From Asterias rubens (lineage: Eukaryota; Echinodermata; Asteroidea; Forcipulatida; Asteriidae), in contig NC_047066.1 of NCBI RefSeq assembly GCF_902459465.1, forward strand, positions 17,797,047-17,861,046: a DNA stretch of 64,000 bases. The letters run 5' to 3'. Shown here in pieces: positions 53,401 to 64,000 of the stretch. Under the pieces are notes generated by a model, which saw only the letters and a list, made by a program, of their open reading frames with translations, searched no databases and was not told where the DNA came from. The translations under genes and the position numbers were made by a program. How positions within the stretch are numbered: position 1 is the first letter of the stretch; every line of letters begins with the position of its first letter.

Positions 53401-56156
53401 AAACAAGAAATCTTGCATAAAATTATTCACCAACCAAAACAATTTCCAAGACTGTCTAAGTAACCAGAAATGTTTGTTGGCAAAGTCACTAGTACATATA
53501 TTTATTTAAACTGAATCACAGTCCCAAGTCATAACTATCGAGTCTGGGTCCAAAGTTGAGTCCAGGATGTTCCAGTCTGAGTAATAATTAGTCATTGTGA
53601 TTCTAGTGGAGTCAAATTAACATAATATGAGAAAGTTAGACTGGATTTGAGTCATAACATTGCATACCAGCAATTTTAATTCAATAAAAAACAAGTACAT
53701 TTGTACATGTATGTGTAAGTCCCCACACATACATAAACAGGTGCACAGTTTTTCATTGCCAGAATCAATGTGGGCATTTAGTGTCAAACACTGCTTAGAC
53801 CCTGGTAGAAAATGTGTGCAGGTTAAAAAACACAATTGTGCTGGTCCCTGTACGTTTTAGTATTGTATGGCCTGGAACATCCTAAGCAACCTTCAACAAT
53901 CTATGTGTATGTATAACTAAATTGATATGTTTTTAAATCACAGATCCACATGACTTTTGACACCAAATTCTAACAAATCTACTGCGGGGCAGTAGTGGGA
54001 CACAGCCAGGACTATCACACAGGGCTAAGGTTACATCCCTGGCCACGTCCCCATTAATCTTCGGGCCAGGATTACACTTGATATACCATGCTTCTCTTTG
54101 GAACTCCTTGCCTGGTGCATGTTTCCCTTCATCCTATGATTTGCCATCTTTTAAAGGGTGTGTGTCCTTTTTGTTTTGTAGGACAAAAAACACAATGTCC
54201 ACAGATTTACACTAAACTTACACAGTTTGAAGATAATGATAGTAGAAAGCTTCCCTGAAAATATTATGTGCTGAGGTGCTGTAGTTTTTGGAAAATGAGT
54301 TAAACAATGTCATAAAAATAAATTTGGTCTCATGAGACCAAAATTATTTTAAGCAATTATAAACGTATTTATATGACATTTTTTTACTCATTTCTAGAAA
54401 ACTACAGCACCTCAGTAAGTAATATTTGAAGGGAAGCTTTCCACTATCATTATCTTCAAACCCTGTACATTAATGTAAATCTATGGACATTTTGAAACAG
54501 TACCCAAATCCTTTAGATGAACATAAATTCATACTTTCAGCTCCACCGAGTTACTACATTTCTATGTTTTCTTCCTTGTAGCCCTTAACCTAGAGTGGCT
54601 TTTTGCCTTGTTTTGAGCGAACTTGCATGGACATGAATGGACAAAAACGTCAAAAGATATGAATCAGTAAAGTAGCCAGCCTTTACAGACTAAGTATTAT
54701 GAACATTTGTACCTTGATGTTTCCACTGATGTCTGACTTCACCATAGCAAATGCTGTAGAACCTAACATATCTGAACAACAAAAACAACGACAAAACATG
54801 AGAAAAGTTATAAATACATAGTTGCAATATTGTAATCCTTGATTCTCTAAGAGATTGTTGACTAGAACAAAATGAAACAATAATAATTTTTTTACAATAA
54901 TATATCTTTAATTTTTTTTTCACACTTAAAATTGTGCAAGTAAAATGCTAGAAAGAGAAGTCAAAAGTATTTCTTTTTTGGCCGTTTTTGCCTGTGTCAC
55001 GTGATACAGTTGACGTTGCTAATTTAGAGATGAGAAAAGATTTCTGTATCTCGTCACCACTTTTCACTCATTTTTACAAACAAATAGGAATATTAAATTT
55101 TTAGTTTGAGTAAATTAGAATTAGTATACTAATCTAATTTATTTCATACATAATGAACAGTGGTGGCAGGATACAAACATTTTTTTCGATGTTAATTTTT
55201 ATGGGGGGGGGGGGAGAGAAAGCTTCAAGGGGGGGGGGGTGTTTTACTGTTATGCCCTGTGGTATCTCAATATTCTAATGAAGTAGCCACATGTCTTGAG
55301 GAAAAAAATACAACTTTTGTTTGAATGAGATTTTTGATTTATTATGCCAACCATTGTAGCTTCTGGATATTCAACAAAATACCAACCAATGAAAGTAATG
55401 AAAACATATGACATCACTCCAATGCCGTGCACTCATTACCACTGTAAATGGCGGACGATCTCTCGCAACATAAGACAAGACCAAAACTTTTAAGATTTCA
55501 ACACACGATGAAGTGCAAATGACTTCTAAAAAGGTTGGATAGATGATTTAAAAAAATAATTATAGTTTTTGATTGTAAAAATTTTTCCCGTTATCCTATC
55601 GGAAACTCATGACACCAGGATAGGATACGTTCCCACTCCAACCAAATGGAGGAAGCAAGCTCAATCAAGTCGACAACCATGATCATATTCATAGCACTAA
55701 AACACAAAAAAAACTATTCTATTACTTGTTAAGCTAACAGTAGCAACCAGTAGGGAAAAATTCAGTGGTTTTGGAGTTAATTAAGCCTGCCCTCAACTCA
55801 AGCCTAACTAAATGGCGGATAAATTGGCGGCGATGTGCGGAAAATTATTCACCAGTAGCACCAGTGCACAATAACTACATGTATTTACTAAAAAATGCTC
55901 TACACACTGTAGTACTACAGCACAAGAGCTGGAGATAGAGTAGCACTAGCAGACTATCACTCAGTCAAGTGGTCAAGTGTGCAGCATAACCCGCATACAT
56001 TGTTTGCATGCACAGCCACAGGAAAACCATGGAGCAGTACTCACCAAGCATAGGTAAAATTGATCCTGAACAAGCATCCAGAAAAATTAATGACTCTATT
56101 CTCTTGTCCTCAGGAATCGGAGCAAACTTATGCTCAAGGTTCTTATAAAAAGACAT
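50445..56156 (-). CDS. GLTP: GLTP, glycolipid transfer protein
   Basis: Cytosolic protein that moves glycosphingolipids between membranes. Five exons in transcript order: 56045-56156, 54713-54771, 52881-53011, 51940-52081, 50445-50612; 203 codons plus stop (human 209), phase-consistent. The two-layer all-alpha GLTP fold is recognisable: PIPEDKRIESLIFLDACSG near the start, KSDISGNIKRVRKRY with the headgroup-binding Asp and Asn (D48 and N52 of human), LLWLSRALNFV with the stacking Trp (W96), and VYHNWMVKNLVEVAFHAAP with the His (H140). The residue equivalent to human K55 reads Arg here, a conservative change at a sugar-contacting position. Start ATG is 240 bases from the divergent RAB start. 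The 3' exon ends in an acidic, shorter tail than human. Confidence 0.95.
50655..50805 (-). repeat. tRNA-derived SINE (family 2)
   Basis: TTTTACACCGATGTGTGACAG through GGGGTTCAAATCCACGACC and CTTACCAAGTAGACTACC, inverted A and B boxes. Inserted in GLTP intron 4, 43 bases from the last exon. Confidence 0.65.
51701..51909. mobile_element. Inverted-end element in GLTP intron 4
   Basis: TTTAGCTGCACGTTACACGAG and CTCGCGTAACGTGCACCTAAA are inverse ends about 210 bases apart. Confidence 0.65.
52427..52815. mobile_element. Foldback element B2 (389 bp, TTAA-flanked)
   Basis: Second copy of the hairpin at 1638-2024, with TTAAAGGAACACGTTGCC ends and the GGCCATTTATGGGAGTCAAA central arms. Inserted directly after a family 3 SINE (52300-52425) in GLTP intron 3. 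Confidence 0.85.
53097..53270. repeat. Tandem repeat of GAAAACAGGTAC units
   Basis: GTTGAAAACAGGTACCACTT alternates with AAAAACAGGTACTGCTTATG; the composite unit of about 58 bases repeats, with shorter 20-29-base sub-units. Confidence 0.85.
54151..54516. mobile_element. Foldback element D2
   Basis: TTAAAGGGTGTGTGTCC at the left; TTTGAAGATAATGATAGTAG and CACTATCATTATCTTCAAAC as arms; same family as 32933-33294. In GLTP intron 2. Confidence 0.7.
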
Positions 56157-56395
56157 GTTTTATTTATAGGTGGAATGGTTAGAATGAACTTTAGTTTAGA
56201 GTTTCCACACACACATAAAGTGACACACAGCAGCTAAGGACGTCGTGGGGGCCGGCCGGGTTTTGTTCATGTCAATTCGAACTTTGACCTACAACTGGTA
56301 CTCAAATTTACATAATAAAAAGCCTGCTTTAAATGTTAAAAGAAAGCGAACGGTGGCGCCCTTTATCTTACTGACTGATTGTTGAATTTGATACC
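56157..56395. promoter_or_regulatory. Bidirectional promoter interval of GLTP and the RAB gene
   Basis: Only 239 bases separate the two divergent start codons (GLTP ATG at 56156-56154, RAB ATG at 56396-56398). The interval must hold both 5' UTRs and both core promoters. A GC-rich stretch (GGGGGCCGGCCGGG at about 56247-56260) and a CGTC/CGTG cluster lie in its middle; no TATA box is obvious in either direction. Confidence 0.6.
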
Positions 56396-59300
56396 ATGAC
56401 TGCTGTCAACAGGGCCCGGAAAGACAGAACTATCAGAAAATTCACACCTGTAAGTTAAAAAACCTGGATATATTTAAAACTACTGTAGTACTAGTTTCCC
56501 TAGTTTCAATTATTTTGAACAGTTACTGAACAATTTTCTGCCTTTGAGTCTAGAACTGCGGGTCAGTCAATGACCGACACACGTCAAATAAATGCTGGTG
56601 TTATTTTTTGCAATCTAATCTGCCACACACACCACACACACTGCCTCATCAGACGTCATAAATGACGCATAATACTGCGCGACTTACGGAAGTCTGTATG
56701 TTTACTCAAAAAGGAACAATGTACCCCACAACGTTTTTCTTTGTTTGACTTGAACCCTACAGAGGAATTCTTTAGAAAAAAAGGGAATGAAGCAGTAGTA
56801 GAAGTTTTAGAACTAACTAAAATTAAACTAGCCTGTATGATGATGATGAGGTTCGTTGCGCTATCGTCTTCACGTGGAGACGATAGCGCATCATTATAGT
56901 CCACGGAGTTGCAGCCAGGACCCAACAAACCAACATCCTTCTGCAATTTGAGCAGACACAAAAAGGGGGTGGCAAACGGTTTTATTTTGAAACAAAAAGT
57001 GTAACTGTTATAAGGTTTATCGCGAATAGCAAAATATCAAGAGAGGGCGCTGTTGAACCCACACAAAGGTATAGGCGTTGCGTGCGCGAGTCGTAGAAAC
57101 TGCATAGAAACCGCCCCATTATCCTTCCCACAATGCATTGCGTTTCTGAATTGCGATAAACCTTATGTAGCGGAATCTAGTGTAGCCCCCAAAACTCGCG
57201 GTGATGAGTTTGATTTTGGCAAAACGTTTGATGGCATCACCGAAGTACTTGCAGTTTCCTCACATTCAAAATAAAGGAAAATGCGTGCTAGTACCTTCTG
57301 CCTGTTAAATAAAAATAAGGTTTACATGACTGTATTATGTCTGGAGGAGTACACACGTTCCAACTCACGAATGTTCTGACACACGAATGTTTCGACACAC
57401 CAATGTTCCGACACACCAATGTTCCGACACACCAATGTTCTGACACTCGATTATTTCGACATTCGAAGGTTCCGACACACCAATGTTCCGACTCACCAAT
57501 GTTCCGACATTCGAATATTCCGACATACGAGGGTTCCGACACACCAATGTTCCGACATTCAAATATTCCGACATACAAAGGTTCCGACACACCAATGTTC
57601 CAACACCTCCAGTGTATTTTCCTAACCCTAACCCTAACCTTAACCTAGCATGTAACTCATGAGGGGGTTGTTATTGTTTTTGGAACATCGGGAGGGGCCC
57701 GGAGGGCTGTTGGACAACTGGAGTACTGCTCTGGAGTCATACGACAAGATTTGATACTGCAGTGTGAATGTATTTTTGTGTGACTCATAATAATCTACTA
57801 TTCTTTATTTGAACTCTAGTCATTGCATGAGTCTCCTTACACAGAGAGTGATTTTGGCAGTGGTGTAAGACAAGCATGCCTCTCTAACAAAACAGGAACA
57901 GTGGGGTAAGTGTTTTATCTATGTCATTTATTGGTACATAGTCCTTATCCATTTCATTGACCCATGACTTCCCTACAGAAAGAATCGGCTATCAACAGTT
58001 TTCTTGGTTTTCACTTTAATATGACTGCTCTTCATACTCAATGTACCATGTTTTTAACTAATGTATCTTTAGTAACTATGTTTTCTAACCATTAGTTTTG
58101 TGAACATTATTCTTCTATGTCCTTCTTATCTCAGCCTTTGCCTAGCTCCACAATTTGCCTTTGTCTTTTTGTCTTATACATTGTTATGTTTTGTAACTAA
58201 ACTGTTTCTACTGGTCAGGGGTCAATTTTGTTTGTTTGAGGGTCACTTTTTGTTACAACACAGCACTTTGTTACCATCCTTTGTTGAGACTGTGCTGGAC
58301 TGTATATCAAACTATCAAGTTGTCTTTCTTCATTGCATCTGTTGAAGAGACGTAAGCTCAAATGCAGATATTTAGTTATTACTAGTTATTGAGTGCTACA
58401 TTAAAAAAAAAATTTTTTTGCAATGATCTGACTGAGAAGACGGCTAACCACCACTTTTTTGCATTAAACATGAACTCCTTTATATCCCTATGAGCAAATA
58501 ATAAAGTTGTCATGACCGGAATTCGAACCCACACACAGACAACTTAGCAACCAAAACACTGATACAGTAAACCCCTCGGCTGGGAAAGTAAAAGTTTACC
58601 TTGTTATTATTATTGTTATTTTTATGTACATAGATTAAAAGTCTCCAAGACAATAGTAGTAGGTGATGTTTCAGTCGGGAAGACCAGCCTTGTACATCGT
58701 TTCTGCCATGAGTGTTTCGATAGGGACTACAAGGCCACCATAGGAGTAGACTTCGAAGTGGAACGGTTCGATATACTCAGTGTGCCTTTCAACTTGCAGA
58801 TGTGAGTATTTAAAAAATGTCAGTGTTCTATAGTCCAAAATGTGTAGTGATGTACACCACGCCACCATTGCTGGGATGTTGAGCAAGGTGCCTACTACGT
58901 GTAGACAATGTGACCTGTGACATCACATGTTTACAAAAGAGCCACAGAGCCTGGACTTCCTGCAGGCATGATTTGTACACAGCATAATGGAAAAAAACAT
59001 AAAATCTTTTATTTTTATGTCTAATTCTTATCAACTTTTGATATAAGGCCGAACAAAATAATAGTTGTGTTTCCGGTTACCCGACCGTCCCTAGAAAATC
59101 ACGCCGACCCTACATGTTTTTATTCATAAAAACGATATAAAATAAAATCTTATGGTGCCGACCCTAAACCTCATTTTTGTGCACATCGTCCTGGATTTCT
59201 TCTTCGTTTTTTCCTTTATTTTTTTACTCATTCAAACATGAATGTCGGACACTTCGAACCTTTTCCATTTCGTACCTTGGTCATTTCGATCGTACCACCA

Positions 59301-62300
59301 CGTAATTTCGTGAGCTAGCTTCTACAAAAGTACAAGTCGTTCCAATTCCGTCGGCAAATTCAGTTGTTGTGTTACATGTTCTATCAGTGTGCTTAACTTG
59401 CGCAAATTGAAGATATACCTACGCAAATTAAAACATTTACGTGCGCGAATGTGCACAATTTTCAACTTGCGTGATTACTATTTTGCGCGGTTCTGTGACG
59501 TGTTTGGGCTCGTCGAAAAAGGAGCGTAGGGGTGTTTCAAAAATTTATAATGCCAATTAATAAGCTAAATCTGCAGATAAAGTTGTAATTTGCAGATGAA
59601 GTTGACATTATAATTTCTGAAAGGGTTTTTTTGTGTGCGTATTTTCAATTAATTTAGGCTCCATTAATAATGAGGAAAGTGTTTTGGAAAATGTTTGACT
59701 TGACGTCACCTCCAAGTCCAATGACAGGAAACTTTTCACAGTTGGGTACCAGGCAATGTAAAACGTTGGTCAACATGAGTGTGTTTTGAAAGCTCACTTG
59801 CTATTGGTTGTGAATTGTTTTTGCCCACTTACTGGCCAATCGGGATAACGCACATATTATTGTGGGTCAACACAAGCTTGGTGCCCTGCTTCTGGCTGCA
59901 AACACGTGTGATACCACGACGCTTTCGATCGTGACTCGACTGACTGCTCGAGGCCGTGTGTTTCCTCGCAGTATAGTTTGCAAGGCCGTTTGCAACATGG
60001 CGGCACCGGGGACAGGGGGAGTGTTCGCGTTGACGTGGGATAGATGCTCCCACAAGTTGACCACTACAAACATGATGCGATCGTTACCACTTGAATCAAC
60101 AATAAACTCTGCATTTACATTAGGACACCCGGACACAGAAGACAAAATACAGGCCTTCGCACAGCAAGTACATCAACTACCAACTTTACAAACAAATTTG
60201 ATGTAGACTTGCTACTTACATTTTTATCTGTTCTGTTGCTTATTATATTACGTGTTAAACGTGCAATCAATTATTTGTGTTGGCAATGCATGCCAAAGTT
60301 TCTCAAGGGACAAAAGCAAGGGCACAAACAATGCATTGAGGGGTGTTAATTTAGGACAAATCTATACATGTTCATGGATGTATTGTGACCAACACATTAA
60401 AAGAAAAATATATGCATGATAATAGAAATATATTTATTTCATATTTTAAAGTATCTGGTAGTAGTTGTGGTACAAATGAATTTTATATTGCCATTTATTG
60501 TCTTTTGTGTATTTATTAAGAATGCTGGACTCTGATGCTGCAAGGGATCTTGCATGGTGTTACCACAAACCTCACATCTTTCACGGATTATATTTATTTA
60601 TTTACGTACATATTATAAAACAGCAATAAAAACATGGTGGTGTTATTTGTCTTTGAAAGAATGGTGACATGTTCTTGTGTTTTTATTTGGACTCAAACCA
60701 TCCACTTTCTACTGGTGTTAAGTCAGATACATGCATTGAATCAGTGAATAGACAGTGCTGATAGGTACTATTGACATACAATAACAAATTTGACATGGTC
60801 AGTCTTTAAATTAAGTGCGCAAAAAAAAAACATTTAGGAACATTAGCCTACCCTAATTTTCGGAGCCATAAAAACTTTAAGCAAAAAAAAAAGATATTAC
60901 CCCCCTACCTACCCTATTCCCATCCACAGTGTAATAGGAAACACAACTATTATTTTGTTCGGCCTAATGAAAGGGGGCACATCTCAAAACTTGTCCAGCT
61001 TTTACTTTCAAAATTCTTTATTTTTTGTGGAAATGATGACACAAAATGTCAACTCTCCCATAGGACCTGTGCAGTATCTTGCCTGCCGGAATACTCAAAG
61101 AGTTTACAAGGTCAAACTTATTGTAAACACAGTTTACATGAAACAAAGTTCACATGGTCTACAGAAAACCAGATTATGGGCGAGGGAATAGGGGATCGGT
61201 GGTTAACCCCTCACCCACCCAAAATCTTTCAAATTCTAATTTTGAAATTGTCTGATTTTTAAGGATTTGGGACTGTAGGCCCTACTAAGAATTGCTTGAA
61301 TCACTAGGAAGAGGATATTGGCGGATGTAGGATTAGCCAAAGACCCTTGGGGGTTAATCGGTCAGTTGCTAAGTCTTGACCATCAACATACTGCAGCATT
61401 AGCCCAAGATGAACTCTTCTTCTGTGCTGTAAAGAGAATCTTAGAGAAGGGTCAAGAGCAGGGTGGACAACTTTCTGTAATGTTTTCTTATATTTTATCC
61501 TGATGTAGATGGGACACAGCAGGTCAGGAACGGTTCCGCTGTATTGCATCTGCCTACTACAGAGGAGCAAACGGTAAGAGTAAAGTCATCAAAATCACAA
61601 GATTTAAAATCAAAGGATGTAACAATATGCTTTATTTAATTGCCTTTTTTGTGAGTAAAGATATAATTTATATTCAAATTCAACAAGCTCGCATATCAGG
61701 TCGATACATGTAAATTGCCTGATAATATGCACAATGTATATTTGGTTTGCGGTAACACCATGTGTGTATCTACTTGCCAGGTAGAGTTTGTTTTTAGAGA
61801 ACTGTCTTGCTTTATTCTACTGCCGCGGAGTAGATAATCGGAGGTTTGGGAGACTTCTCAGTTCTGAAAAGAACTGTCCTGCTTATTAACTATTACCAGG
61901 GCGGATGGTATAGAAATTAGACTGGACTACTACTTTAGCTTATAGGATCGTAATTAACTGTACTGCCGCGGAGTCAGTTCTGAAATTGGTCTCAACGTTT
62001 CGACTAGCTTGCTCTAGTCATCGTCAGGAGACTGACCAATAAGCAAGATCCTCCACCCCCCCCCCCCCCAAAAAAAAAGAAGAAGCTTTGGATAAAAGTT
62101 AGACAAAAAAATAAAAACCAAAGAGAAACTATTTAGAGGACCTCATTTCAATTCAGCCTCCTTTGCCCAACCTTGCCAAATTTCTACAAATTCTACACAT
62201 GGTGATGTCATCACCAGATGATAAGGGGTAATCGATTTCTTTTAAGACATGAGTGCCGTTGCCTACATTCTGTTGCTCTGAAAGTCTCTTGTAATCTAAA

Positions 62301-63523
62301 AACCTAGAGATAACTCTATGATTGATTGCACTGTGTTTTTCTACCAGTTGTTGTGATAGTATTTGATCTGATGGATCCCTACTCCTTGGAGAGTGTAGAC
62401 AGGTGGCATGAGGAAGCATTAAGAGAGAACAACGGTAATGGAGTACACCTCTTCCTAGTCGGTACAAAGAAAGACCTTTGTGTAAGTATCATACCCTATT
62501 TTAGCGGTAACACTATACAATTGTTGCACGCTGTGAGGGGGTCCATGGCGTTTTGTACACTCGAGGGGGAAAATGGAACCCGAGGCGAAGCCGAGGGTGC
62601 CACCCCCTCGAGGGTGTACAAAACCCATGGACCCCAGTCACAGCGTGCAACAATTGTTTTGTTATACCTTTGTATAATTGTTATTCCTCTTCTCGAAGTT
62701 CTGTTTTCATCTTCAAACACTATTACGACGAACTATTCACTGTTTAATAAGCAGACGAACAAGAAACAATTCCATCGAACCCACCGGTGTACATCACTTT
62801 TCATGTTACCCGGCCCGTCGAGCCATGTAACATGCGTATTTGTAGCACGGCACGTTATTGGTTCTCGACCAATCAAGCTTCACAATTTGTACAGAGGTAT
62901 AACTAAGAGTTGAAACCAACGGTTCTTTTCAGAACCACCCCAACTCATTTAGAGATAGTCATTACATGGTGTTACCGCAAACCTTTCCATATCGTAATTG
63001 CCACCTTGCAAAGTTTCAAAGTTTCCCCTCCCCCAACTCCTGCCCACCCCCCTCAAATTCTAACCCTGCATACCATGGCCCAATTTCATGGCTCTGCTTA
63101 CCGCCGAATTCTGCGATTACGATCACAATTCCCGGCTTACGAGCAAGTGCCAATTTTCTGCGCTAGCCTTGTAAGTGCAGAATGCCTAGTAACGTTGAGT
63201 GCGGAGAAGCTAAAATTCGCTGCTAACCCGTGAAATATGCTTGCCGTAAGCACAGAATTCCCTGCTTTTGTAAGCGCCGATTCTGTGCTTACGGTAAGCA
63301 GAGCCATGAAATTGGGCCCTGTAATGGAACTTTAGTTTACACATTGTCTTTTTTTAGTCACAAAAGCTCCATGAGTAACTGTCAAGATTAGGATTGATAT
63401 TGCAATCAACATATTTTTGTTGTTATTTGCAGACTGGGCAGCAGTTCTTTGAAGCCGATGAACGTGCCTTCAAAATAGCGAAAAAAATTAAAGCAGAGTA
63501 TTGGACTGTTTCCTCCCTTACAG
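56396..63523 (+). CDS. RAB36: RAB34/RAB36-type small GTPase, 3' end beyond the window
   Basis: Membrane-traffic GTPase of the RAB34/36 group (Golgi, lysosome positioning, cilia). Visible coding exons: 56396-56449, 57820-57905, 58634-58801, 61509-61573, 62348-62481, 63433-63523; about 199 codons, frame kept at each join. N-terminal extension [18 protein letters not shown] then ...[15 protein letters not shown], matching the family's RRDR...TGTVG extension. P-loop GDVSVGKTS at residues 57-65, switch [12 protein letters not shown], switch [11 protein letters not shown] (104-112), and TKKD at 164-167 in place of NKxD, a family trait; [10 protein letters not shown] is the base-binding G5 region. 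[23 protein letters not shown] and VGTKKDL favour RAB36, while VSSLTG is RAB34-like, so the paralogue is less certain than the family. The C-terminal helix and prenylated cysteines lie past 64000. Confidence 0.88.
56850..56893. repeat. Perfect short palindrome around TCACGTGG
   Basis: TGCGCTATCGTCT, then TCACGTGG, then AGACGATAGCGCA. An E-box-like CACGTG lies in the loop. In RAB intron 1. Confidence 0.8.
57010..57167. mobile_element. Short inverted-end element E1
   Basis: TAAGGTTTATCGCGAATAGC and GAATTGCGATAAACCTTA are the ends; AGAGGGCGCTGTTGAACCC and AATGCATTGCG inside. Best-preserved of three copies (others at 2302 and 27689). Confidence 0.65.
57350..57608. repeat. 16-bp minisatellite GTTCCGACACACCAAT
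   Basis: About 15 tandem 16-base units, with GTTCCGACATTCGAAT and ATTCCGACATACGAGG variants arranged in a rough higher order of three or four. As 16 is not a multiple of 3 and the unit lacks stops, several frames on both strands stay open; these ORFs are artefacts. Confidence 0.9.
57621..57646. repeat. Interstitial telomere-like repeat
   Basis: CCTAACCCTAACCCTAACC with a degenerate TTAACC, the C-strand of TTAGGG repeats, 13 bases after the minisatellite. Confidence 0.85.
59046..60965. mobile_element. 1.92-kb element with perfect 29-bp terminal inverted repeats
   Basis: AGGCCGAACAAAATAATAGT-TGTGTTTCC at 59046-59074 is the exact complement of 60937-60965. No target duplication is evident. It lies wholly in the RAB intron between exons 3 and 4. 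No transposase is recognisable; the middle (59700-60200) looks like a promoter plus a short ORF. Confidence 0.7.
59862..60206 (+). CDS. Uncertain short ORF inside the TIR element
   Basis: 114-codon ORF; a second in-frame ATG in AACATGGCGGCACCG (about 59998) has a good context and would give 69 residues beginning [21 protein letters not shown] recognise no domain. Upstream are TGACGTCA (about 59701), ATTGG/CCAAT boxes (about 59806 and 59835) and higher CG content, which look promoter-like; an AATAAA occurs at about 60626. It may be a captured gene fragment or chance. Confidence 0.25.
   Translation: MGQHKLGALLLAANTCDTTTLSIVTRLTARGRVFPRSIVCKAVCNMAAPGTGGVFALTWDRCSHKLTTTNMMRSLPLESTINSAFTLGHPDTEDKIQAFAQQVHQLPTLQTNLM
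61740..61990. mobile_element. Element sharing sequence with 19930-20160
   Basis: GTTTGCGGTAACACCATGTG at the left, GAGACTTCTCAGTTCTGAAAAG in the middle and CTACTTTAGCTTATAGGATCG to the right, with two CTGCCGCGGAGT phrases. Followed by TCAACGTTTCGACTAGCTTGC, a phrase often seen at repeat edges. Confidence 0.55.
62511..62665. repeat. Foldback in RAB intron 5
   Basis: ACAATTGTTGCACGCTGTGAGGG, GGTCCATGG, TTTTGTACACTCGAGGGGG and the mirror CCCCCTCGAGGGTGTACAAAA, CCATGGACC, CACAGCGTGCAACAATTGT. Arms about 65 bases, starting 30 bases after the exon donor. Confidence 0.85.
63076..63319. mobile_element. Palindromic element C3
   Basis: GGCCCAATTTCATGGCTCTGC to GCAGAGCCATGAAATTGGGCC, with repeated GCTTACGGTAAGCA-type arms. 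In RAB intron 5. Confidence 0.75.
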
Positions 63524-64000
63524 GTTAGTGGAAAGATTGCTCTTATTTAGAGGATTCCTATAGACCTTTATCATGGTGCAGCCATCTTGATTTTTTCCCA
63601 TTGATATCGTTGTAATCAAACCGAGGCTGAAAGAACAAAATAGTCTGGTTCCGATGCAAAATGATTATTAGCTTTCGTTATTGTTTACGATACAAGGAAC
63701 ATGACCAAGATGGTGGCAGTGTGATGTAGGTCTATTGGAATCTAAGAGAAATCACTTGGTGTGTATTTGATAGAATAGTAAAGGGAATATTAAAGGTAAT
63801 CACTTTTGAAATGATGTTACAAAGTATATGGGCATTCTTTAGTGCTTGCAACATTGTTGAGTACAACATCAGTTAGCTCAGCTAACAATAAATTATGTTA
63901 CTAAAGTGATTTTTTTAAAAACTGGAAAAGGTTTTAGTAAATTGAAAGATAACATATTTTAAGCTATGTTTTGTTGCACTTCATGCTATCTTTCAGTTTG

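Noticed and set aside
57288-57648. Four overlapping ORFs on both strands with [11 protein letters not shown] or CRNIGVSEH repeats
   Set aside because: Products of a stop-free 16-bp minisatellite; no initiation or splicing context, and both strands are open.
1-64000. CRISPR arrays, operons, bacterial promoters
   Set aside because: This is intron-containing animal DNA; the tandem arrays lack the spaced-repeat architecture of CRISPR.

Overview
This is animal nuclear DNA: five spliced protein-coding genes with GT-AG introns, separated and invaded by a dense, diverse population of small repeats. The proteins resemble vertebrate orthologues closely, but the introns and spacers carry tRNA-derived SINEs, (TTA)n tracts and many foldback or TTAA-flanked miniature elements unlike vertebrate ones. 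A marine invertebrate deuterostome, probably an echinoderm, is the best guess; this is inference from style, not from a diagnostic sequence.

Layout: 1-7839 has no recognised coding exon, only repeats plus a promoter-like CpG-rich block near 5500-5810 (NRF1-like and ZNF143-like sites). 7840-14303 (+) is METTL16, the U6 snRNA/MAT2A m6A methyltransferase, complete. 14304-17865 is a tail-to-tail spacer. 17866-34421 (-) is EIF3C, a core translation-initiation factor subunit, complete in 19 coding exons. 34422-36239 is the head-to-head spacer between EIF3C and ELOB and may hold a tiny minus-strand gene. 36240-39777 (+) is ELOB (elongin B), complete in 3 coding exons. 37534-38136, inside ELOB intron 1, is a TTAA-flanked element with a decayed THAP domain. 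39778-50444 is a repeat-rich 10.7 kb spacer. 50445-56156 (-) is GLTP (glycolipid transfer protein), complete in 5 exons. 56157-56395 is a 239-bp bidirectional promoter interval. 56396 to beyond the window end (+) is a RAB34/RAB36-type small GTPase, of which six coding exons are visible.

The genes are housekeeping functions (RNA methylation, translation, ubiquitin ligase/elongation, lipid transfer, membrane traffic) and show no sign of a joint pathway; their arrangement is the usual mix of head-to-head and tail-to-tail neighbours. All exon joins given here keep the reading frame across every intron.

The unusual content is in non-coding DNA. Exon ends of EIF3C, with their splice sites, have been tandemly copied into the adjacent introns at least three times. 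There are several families of near-perfect foldback elements, a 1.9-kb element with perfect 29-bp terminal inverted repeats inside a RAB intron, a THAP-domain fossil in a 603-bp TTAA element, and several short-period minisatellites built from phrases such as CCGAGTTTG or TTCCGACA. I found no convincing new multi-gene system.
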